Positions 5,698 to 9,978 of a stretch of DNA of 9,978 nucleotides are shown in pieces; the first letter of the stretch is position 1; each line of letters opens with the position of its first letter. Location of the stretch: assembly GCA_002354135.1 (NCBI GenBank), contig DEKZ01000128.1, positions 1,020 through 10,997 of the forward strand. The letters run 5' to 3'. The notes beneath the pieces are model-generated. The model saw nothing but the letters and a program-made list of their open reading frames with translations. It was not told where the DNA came from and searched no databases. This stretch comes from Massilia sp. UBA2709. Its GTDB lineage: Bacteria > Pseudomonadota > Gammaproteobacteria > Burkholderiales > Burkholderiaceae_D. A program made the position numbers and the translations under genes.

Positions 5698-6414
5698 ATG
5701 AGTAAATTATCCCTGGACCGCATCCTGCAATCGCAGGGTTTCGGTACCCGCAAGTACTGCCGCGCCCTGATCGAGGACGGCGACGTCGCCGTCAACGGCG
5801 TGATCGAAGACAACTACAAGACCACGGTCGACACGGACGGCCTGGTGCTGACCGTGTTCGACGAGGAATGGGTCTACCGCGAACACGTCTATATTGCGCT
5901 GTACAAACCGGCCAATTTCGAATGCTCGCGCAAACCCAGCCACCACCCGGGCGTGCTGACCCTGCTGCCGGAGCAGTTCGGCTGGCGCGAAGTGCAGCCG
6001 GTCGGCCGCCTCGACCACGACACCACCGGGCTGCTCCTGATGTCCGACGACGGCCCCTTCATCCACGCCCAGTCGTCGCCGAAGCGCCACGTGCCGAAGA
6101 TCTACCAGGCAACCACGGCCGACCCTGTCACCCCGGAACTGGTCGAGCAGATACTCGGCGGCGTCCAACTGCACGACGAACCGGCTCCCCTGCGCGCCGT
6201 GTCCTGCGTGCAGCGCGGCGAACACCAGCTCGAGATCGTCCTCGAGCAGGGCAAATACCACCAGGTCAAGCGCATGCTGGCCGCCGCCGGCAACCACTGC
6301 AGCGCGCTGCACCGTTCGGCGATCGGCGCTCTGACGCTGGAGTCGCTGGGCCTCAAGGAAGGGGAGTGGTGCTTCCTGGAGCAGGCCCAGCTTGATTTGC
6401 TGGTGCCGGCCTGA
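5698..6414 (+). CDS. rsuA: 16S rRNA pseudouridine synthase, RsuA family
   Basis: The protein has 238 residues, against 231 for E. coli RsuA, which makes pseudouridine 516 in 16S rRNA. An S4 RNA-binding domain covers about residues 4-50 (LDRILQSQGFGTRKYCRALI, then DGDVAVNG). The catalytic domain has YKPANFECS, then GRLDHDTTGLLLM with catalytic Asp106 (E. coli D102). The later GVQLHDE and GKYHQVKRMLAAAGNH segments are close to the E. coli RsuA counterparts GVQLHNE and GRYHQVKRMFAAVGNH. These favour RsuA over RluB, RluE or RluF, although substrate cannot be proven by sequence. The ATG at 5698 begins the conserved S4 domain. No ribosome-binding site precedes it, and a promoter ends just upstream, so the mRNA may be leaderless. 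It appears monocistronic, with repeats following. Confidence 0.9.
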   Translation: MSKLSLDRILQSQGFGTRKYCRALIEDGDVAVNGVIEDNYKTTVDTDGLVLTVFDEEWVYREHVYIALYKPANFECSRKPSHHPGVLTLLPEQFGWREVQPVGRLDHDTTGLLLMSDDGPFIHAQSSPKRHVPKIYQATTADPVTPELVEQILGGVQLHDEPAPLRAVSCVQRGEHQLEIVLEQGKYHQVKRMLAAAGNHCSALHRSAIGALTLESLGLKEGEWCFLEQAQLDLLVPA

Positions 6415-6504
6415 CCGGCTTCGCTTGAGGTTGCGTCATGCCGCCGGCGCTTGGACGCGTGGGCGGCGTTCAGGCCGCGTTTGCTTTTACGTTCGGGTCG
6501 AGCC

Positions 6505-6553
6505 GCCCACCCTACGGGTCTACTCCACCTACAGCAGCTCCCGTAGGGTGGGC
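6505..6553. repeat. Perfect 14-bp stem-loop formed by two CGTAGGGTG repeat heads
   Basis: GCCCACCCTACGGG (6505-6518) and CCCGTAGGGTGGGC (6540-6553) are exact inverted copies separated by 21 bases. The left copy is a truncated third unit of the repeat whose longer copies start at 6535 and 6690. Because 6540-6553 can pair either here or with 6672-6685, two mutually exclusive folds are possible in DNA or RNA. Confidence 0.85.
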
Positions 6554-6690
6554 ACCCCGTGCCCACGCGAACGCATGAGCCGCGTTGACGCTCTTCGAGC
6601 CGCACACTCCGCGCAGCGTTAGCGTATGAAAGGGAGTCGCGTTAGCGCATCGTTCCGCGTGGGCACGGCGTGCCCACCCTACGGGAGCTG
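6535..6690. repeat. Long inverted repeat, about 40-bp arms, REP/BIME-like element
   Basis: The left arm (6535-6573) and the right arm (6651-6690) are inverted copies. They differ by one substitution and one single-base gap, about 38 of 40 positions. Each arm begins CAGCTCCCGTAGGGTGGGCA at its outer end and contains its own short palindrome, GTGGGCAC/GTGCCCAC, as at 6548-6566. The 77-base interior has a direct repeat GCGTTAGCG (6616-6624 and 6639-6647). There is no transposase, target-site duplication or open frame inside. Paired palindromic units in inverted orientation between genes resemble bacterial interspersed mosaic (REP-type) elements. It may also act as a transcription barrier after rsuA. 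Confidence 0.85.
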
Positions 6691-6772
6691 GCCGGGCACG
6701 ATCGTATGACCGTCGCCATCGCCACCACGCTGCAGCATTCCACGTCGCGTCACCCCTTCTGTCCACAAGCGT

Positions 6773-6800
6773 GCGACAAAAAAGCTGATCTTCTTACAAA
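6773..6800 (+). promoter_or_regulatory. Weak candidate promoter for pldA
   Basis: GCGACA (6773-6778) and TACAAA (6795-6800), 16 bases apart, each match consensus at 4 of 6 positions in a locally AT-rich patch. Initiation near 6807 would leave a leader of about 84 bases before the pldA ATG. No other promoter between the repeats and pldA looks better. Confidence 0.28.
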
Positions 6801-6890
6801 ATTGTATTGACTCGCGTCAGATCGTGGTCGGCGCGGTCGTGCACGGCCGGCTGCGATGATGCATTTTCGCAACCGATAATTGTGCTCCAG

Positions 6891-7940
6891 ATGCCGCTCC
6901 CACATAGAACCCTCCTGATCACGCTTCCCCTGGTCTGCGCCGCCGGCGCCAGTGCGCAAGAAGCTCCGAAAGTCCTCGCCGACTGCGCCAATATCCAGGA
7001 CAACACCGTCCGCCTGGCCTGTTTCGACAAGCTCGCGGCGACGCCGGCGCCGCGCGTCGAGGCGGCGGTCGTCGTCAATCCGGCCGATGGCGCCCAGGCG
7101 GCGACCGTACCGGTGGTGACGGCCCAGCCGTCCGCCGAGAGCAGCGCCAAATACAGCCAGCTCGACCACTGGGAGCTCGACGGCCCTTACCGCCGCGGCG
7201 TGTTCAAGTTCCGTCCGCACCATGCGAGCTACCTGATCGCCACCCGGACCTACCGCCCGAACGACGCGCCCTATGTTCCCTACCGCGACCTGACCGACAA
7301 CGACGCCGACCTGTCGAAAACCGAGCTGGCCTTCCAGCTGAGCTTCAAGATGAAGATGGTCGAGCAGGCCTTCGGCAAGCCGGTCGACCTGTGGTTCGGC
7401 TATACCCAGAACAGCTTCTGGCAGGCCGCCAACAGCAAGGCCTCCAGTCCTTTCCGTGAAACCAACTACCAGCCCGAAGTGATGGCGACCACGCCGCTCG
7501 GCGTCAAGCTCGGCGGGGTCGACCTGCGCTTCGCCGGCCTCGGTTTCGTGCACCATTCGAACGGCCAGTCGGGCACGCTCTCACGCAGCTGGAACCGCGT
7601 CTATGCCCAGCTCGGCGTCGAGAAGGATGGCTTCTCGGCCACCGCCCGGGTCTGGAAGCGCCTGAACGAAAGCGCGAGCGAAGACGACAATCCCGATATC
7701 GTCGACTACATGGGGCACGGCGACCTGGCCCTGGCCTATCGCCGCGAAGGGAATATCTACTCGTCCACGCTGCGCTACAACTTCCACACCGACAAGGGTG
7801 CGATCCTGGCCAGCTGGGCCTTCCCGCTGGCCGGCAACCTGAAGGGCTATGCCCAGGCCTTCGCCGGCTATGGCCAGAGCCTGATCGACTATAACTACTT
7901 CCAGCGCTCGATCGGCCTGGGCCTGCTCGGCACCTTCTGA
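6891..7940 (+). CDS. pldA: Outer-membrane phospholipase A (OMPLA / PldA)
   Basis: This is a calcium-dependent outer-membrane enzyme that cleaves acyl chains from phospholipids when membrane asymmetry is lost. It has 349 residues. A signal peptide spans residues 1-22 (MPLPHRTLLITLPLVCAAGA, likely cut after ASA). The active site HHSNGQSGTLSRSWNRVYAQ places the triad at His221, Ser223 and Asn235, with exactly the spacing of E. coli H142, S144 and N156. Ser231 matches the Ca-ligand Ser152. DDNPDIVDYMGHGDLALAYR and YGQSLIDYNYFQRSIGLGLL are conserved barrel segments, and the chain ends in Phe as barrel proteins do. Residues 28-50 carry an extra CANIQDNTVRLACFDKLA segment. I chose the ATG at 6891 because it starts the signal peptide; its ribosome site is poor. 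In-frame TTG at 6807 and GTG at 6882 are alternatives. Confidence 0.93.
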   Translation: MPLPHRTLLITLPLVCAAGASAQEAPKVLADCANIQDNTVRLACFDKLAATPAPRVEAAVVVNPADGAQAATVPVVTAQPSAESSAKYSQLDHWELDGPYRRGVFKFRPHHASYLIATRTYRPNDAPYVPYRDLTDNDADLSKTELAFQLSFKMKMVEQAFGKPVDLWFGYTQNSFWQAANSKASSPFRETNYQPEVMATTPLGVKLGGVDLRFAGLGFVHHSNGQSGTLSRSWNRVYAQLGVEKDGFSATARVWKRLNESASEDDNPDIVDYMGHGDLALAYRREGNIYSSTLRYNFHTDKGAILASWAFPLAGNLKGYAQAFAGYGQSLIDYNYFQRSIGLGLLGTF

Positions 7941-7961
7941 GGCTGGGAGGAAAGGGTGCTC

Positions 7962-7967
7962 TACAAT
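7962..7967 (+). promoter_or_regulatory. Possible -10 box ahead of the FAH-family gene
   Basis: TACAAT matches the -10 consensus at 5 of 6 positions and lies 27 bases upstream of the next ATG. No convincing -35 is found 15-19 bases further upstream. The box sits between GGTGC (7955-7959) and GCACC (7971-7975), a small dyad. Co-transcription from pldA across the 54-base gap is an alternative. Confidence 0.35.
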
Positions 7968-7994
7968 AGCGCACCGTTATTTCCCTGACAGCCA

Positions 7995-8975
7995 ATGAAA
8001 CTTGCGACCATCCACGACGGCAGCCGCGACGGCCAGCTGGCCGTCGTGTCGCGCGACCTGAAAATCGCGCACATGGCCGACGCCATCTGCCCGACCCTGC
8101 AGGCGGCGCTCGACGACTGGGCCTTCATCGCGCCCCAGCTCGACGATCTCTATACCCAGCTCAACGGCGGCCAGGCGCGCCGCGCCTTCGACTTCGACCC
8201 GAAGCGCTGCATGGCGCCGCTGCCGCGCGCCTATCAGTGGGCCGACGGCTCGGCTTACCTGAATCATGTGGAACTGGTACGGCGCGCGCGCAATGCCGAG
8301 ATGCCGGAATCCTTCCGCGAGGACCCGCTGATGTACCAGGGCGGCAGCGACGATTTCCTCGGCCCGCACGACGACATCGTGCTGGCGCATGAAGAGTGGG
8401 GCATCGACTTCGAGGCCGAGGTGGCGGTGATCACCGACGATGTGCCGATGGGCGCGACGCCGGACCAGGCCCACGGGAAAATCCGCCTGCTCATGCTGGC
8501 CAACGACGTTTCGCTGCGCAACCTGATCCCGGCCGAGCTGGCCAAGGGCTTCGGTTTCCTGCAATCCAAGCCGGCGACGAGCTTTTCGCCGGTGGCGGTG
8601 ACGCCCGATGAACTGGGCGACGCCTGGTGCGGCGGCAAGGTGCACCTGCCGCTGCGCTCGACCTGGAACGGCCACCTGGTCGGCCAGCCCGATGCCGGTG
8701 TCGACATGGCCTTCAATTTCCCGCAACTCATCGCCCACCTGTGCAAGACCCGCAATGCGCGCGCGGGCAGCATCGTCGGCTCGGGCACGGTGTCGAACCG
8801 CGACGCCAGCCTCGGTTATTCCTGCATCGCCGAGCAGCGCTGTCTCGAGACCATCGCCGACGGCGCGCCGAGCACGCCTTTCATGCGCTTCGGCGATACG
8901 ATCCGCATCGAGATGCTCGACGAGAAGGGCAAGTCCATCTTCGGCGCGATCGACCAAGCCGTGCGCAAGGCGTAG
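7995..8975 (+). CDS. Fumarylacetoacetate hydrolase (FAH) family protein
   Basis: The protein has 326 residues. The FAH fold is shown by the metal-binding triad Glu140, Glu142 and Asp171 (IDFEAEVAVI and ANDVSLRNLI), by SKPATSFSPV, by GSIVGSGTVSN and by FGDTIRIEML near the end. Family members cleave C-C bonds in diketo acids or decarboxylate them, with Mg or Ca. Members of this length occur in aromatic amino-acid and aromatic-ring catabolism. No hmgA, maiA or other tyrosine-degradation gene is in the window, so fumarylacetoacetate itself is only one possible substrate. The start at 7995 begins the conserved MKLATIHDGSRDGQLAVVSR; there is no clear Shine-Dalgarno sequence. The TAG stop is part of a CGTAGGGTG repeat head (8971-8979), so repeat insertion may have set the present C-terminus. 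Confidence 0.9.
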   Translation: MKLATIHDGSRDGQLAVVSRDLKIAHMADAICPTLQAALDDWAFIAPQLDDLYTQLNGGQARRAFDFDPKRCMAPLPRAYQWADGSAYLNHVELVRRARNAEMPESFREDPLMYQGGSDDFLGPHDDIVLAHEEWGIDFEAEVAVITDDVPMGATPDQAHGKIRLLMLANDVSLRNLIPAELAKGFGFLQSKPATSFSPVAVTPDELGDAWCGGKVHLPLRSTWNGHLVGQPDAGVDMAFNFPQLIAHLCKTRNARAGSIVGSGTVSNRDASLGYSCIAEQRCLETIADGAPSTPFMRFGDTIRIEMLDEKGKSIFGAIDQAVRKA

Positions 8976-9023
8976 GGTGAAGCATCGACGAGGTGCCCCC
9001 GCCGGTAGTCGAGACGTAGGGTG
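8971..9023 (+). repeat. Direct CGTAGGGTG repeat heads overlapping the FAH-gene stop
   Basis: CGTAGGGTG occurs at 8971-8979 and again at 9015-9023, 44 bases apart. The first copy supplies the TAG stop of the upstream gene and the second begins the hairpin at 9020-9061. The same 9-mer is present at 6542-6550, and inverted at 6508-6516 and 6675-6683, giving five copies in the window. Confidence 0.75.
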
Positions 9024-9061
9024 GGGTCATTGATGCCGCTGGCATCGATGACGTACCCACC
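9020..9061. terminator. Long repeat-type hairpin between convergent genes, possible bidirectional terminator
   Basis: GATGCC (9032-9037) and GGCATC (9041-9046) pair around a three-base GCT loop. The stem extends outward through TCAT/ATGA with one G-T pair and, after a three-base bulge (9053-9055), through GGTGGG/CCCACC, about 18 bp in all. It is not followed by a T-run, so it is not a classical terminator. It lies between the FAH-family stop and the stop of the convergent minus-strand gene, and could block read-through or protect 3' ends, as REP elements do. Confidence 0.6.
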
Positions 9062-9069
9062 TTTGCAGC

Positions 9070-9978
9070 TCAGCGTTCCATGCTGCCCCAGAACTCCCCG
9101 CCTGCCTCATCCCCGCGCAGGTCGACCTCGACCGGCGGCGCCATCCGCCGCAGCGTGCGCGCCAGCCGCAGGCTGCCGTCAGGCGCATGCAGCCGGTACC
9201 AGAGCAGGGCGACGCCCGACAGGCGCAACTTCTGTCCCGTGAACAGGCTGTCGCGCACGATGCTCAGGCCTTCCAGGCGCAGGTCGACATCGAGCACGGA
9301 CGCGCCCGCGGTGCGGTTGGCGTAGCCGAGGTAGCGCGCCGCGTTATACAGCGGACTGCGGTCCCCGGGTTCGCCGGCCTTGAGCGAGTCGATGAAGGCG
9401 TCGACCGCCTTTAGCGCCGCCCCGGCCGCACCCGCCACCGCGCCCAGCTCCTTCTTCTCCTCTCCCTTGGCGTTGTCGGCCAGCTTCTGCAGCAGGGCGA
9501 TGCGGTTGGCATAGTCCGCGCGGTGATTGGCGAGCGCGCGCAGGCGGCCGAGCAGGCGTTCGTGCTGGGCGGTATCGAGTTCGCCCAAATAGCCGCCGCC
9601 GAGCCCGGCGATCTGCTGCGGGCAGGACTGGGCCAGCGCGCTCGCGAACAGGGCGCGCGCGCCCTCGCCATAGGCCAGGCCGGCGGCCGTGACGTCGCTC
9701 TTGAACAGGGAGGCGGTATCGAGCGAGGCGCGCAGCATGGCCGGCACCACCGTCAGCGCGGTCGACAGCGTGGCGAGCACGGCGCCCGGCGGCATATGGC
9801 TATCGATATACGACTGCAGTTCCTTGTTGCGCCGCGCCATGTCGTCGCCCATGCGCACCAGGGTGTCGTTGACGGTGCGCGCCGCCAGCACGCCCTGGCT
9901 GACCGCCGGGTCGTAGAGCACCACCTGCTCGCCGGCGGGCAGGGTGGTGCAGACCTCGGCGGCGAGCTGGCGCGCCAG
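9070..9978 (-). CDS. Unrecognised protein, C-terminal part (partial, runs off window end)
   Basis: The open frame spans at least 302 residues and continues past the window edge, so its N-terminus is unseen. An in-frame GTG at 9924 exists, but coding-type sequence continues upstream of it (LARQLAAEVCTTLPAGEQVV), so it is probably internal. I do not recognise the family. Visible parts are a predominantly helical region with a charged stretch (MARRNKELQSYIDSHMPPGA), a short apolar stretch (ATLSTALTVVPAMLRASL), and FKSDVTAAGL. Further alpha-helical segments rich in Leu, Ala and Arg follow, then a probable beta-rich C-terminus (VLDVDLRLEGLSIVRDSLFT, GVALLWYRL, PVEVDLRG). No catalytic motif, Walker motif or metal cluster is seen. 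GC3 is high, like its neighbours. It converges with the FAH-family gene across the 9020-9061 hairpin. Confidence 0.8.
   Translation of the reverse strand: MARQLAAEVCTTLPAGEQVVLYDPAVSQGVLAARTVNDTLVRMGDDMARRNKELQSYIDSHMPPGAVLATLSTALTVVPAMLRASLDTASLFKSDVTAAGLAYGEGARALFASALAQSCPQQIAGLGGGYLGELDTAQHERLLGRLRALANHRADYANRIALLQKLADNAKGEEKKELGAVAGAAGAALKAVDAFIDSLKAGEPGDRSPLYNAARYLGYANRTAGASVLDVDLRLEGLSIVRDSLFTGQKLRLSGVALLWYRLHAPDGSLRLARTLRRMAPPVEVDLRGDEAGGEFWGSMER

Larger units (their letters stand above)
6415..6890. other. Gene-free 476-base stretch with repeat mosaic
   Basis: No open frame here has a ribosome site or family-like content. The first 85 bases carry only short GC-rich dyads, for example GCCGGcctgaCCGGC straddling the rsuA stop, with no T-run. 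Positions 6505-6690 are repeat elements described separately. From about 6740 the sequence becomes more AT-rich and holds a weak candidate promoter for pldA. Confidence 0.7.

Noticed and set aside
6535..6690. Insertion sequence or CRISPR array
   Set aside because: There is no open frame for a transposase, and no regular repeat-spacer series. The copies are inverted and palindromic, which fits REP/BIME-type elements instead.
6750..7556. Minus-strand open frame of 268 codons opposite pldA
   Set aside because: The opposite strand carries the OMPLA active site and signal peptide. This frame has no family features and also runs through the intergenic region.
7977..8957. Minus-strand open frame of 326 codons opposite the FAH-family gene
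   Set aside because: It mirrors the real gene almost exactly and has shadow-type composition. The plus strand has the FAH metal-binding triad.

Overview
The window is a high-GC chromosomal segment from a betaproteobacterium, most likely of the Burkholderiales/Oxalobacteraceae (Massilia-like) type. This placement rests on the codon bias (G or C in most third positions), the divergent rne/rluC arrangement, the rluC-HAD-Rieske-S49 gene string, and palindromic repeats headed CGTAGGGTG that I associate with that group. It is an inference from memory, not a database result. Most of the window is housekeeping sequence. There are no phage, transposase, CRISPR, tRNA or rRNA genes.

Layout. (1) 1-1005, minus strand: the N-terminal half of RNase E, cut by the window edge. 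(2) 1006-1781: a long divergent intergenic region, probably the structured rne leader plus the rluC promoter. (3) 1782-4933, plus strand: rluC (23S rRNA pseudouridine synthase), a HAD-IA phosphatase, a small Rieske [2Fe-2S] protein whose start overlaps the HAD stop (TAATG), and a membrane-anchored S49 signal-peptide peptidase. (4) 4934-5185: no gene, but a good sigma70-type promoter followed about 150 bases later by a textbook intrinsic terminator, so a candidate small RNA. (5) 5186-5488, minus: a 100-residue protein of unknown function. It shares an AT-rich divergent control region, with several dyads and ATTGAT boxes, with (6) rsuA at 5698-6414, plus, which looks leaderless.

(7) 6415-6890: no gene. 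It contains a mosaic of inverted repeats (about 40-bp arms at 6535-6573 and 6651-6690, plus a partial third copy) and a weak promoter. (8) 6891-7940: outer-membrane phospholipase A (PldA/OMPLA) with an intact catalytic triad. (9) 7995-8975: a fumarylacetoacetate-hydrolase-family enzyme whose stop codon lies inside a CGTAGGGTG repeat head. (10) 9015-9061: a long hairpin of the same repeat type, sitting between convergent genes. (11) 9070-9978, minus: the C-terminal part of an unrecognised protein, cut by the window end.

The genes share two themes. RNase E, RluC and RsuA handle RNA processing and rRNA modification. SppA and PldA act in envelope protein and lipid turnover. No defence or otherwise novel multi-gene system is evident. 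The points most worth checking are the candidate small RNA, the repeat pairs that bracket pldA and the FAH gene, the structured rne leader, and the dyad-rich control region between the small unknown gene and rsuA.
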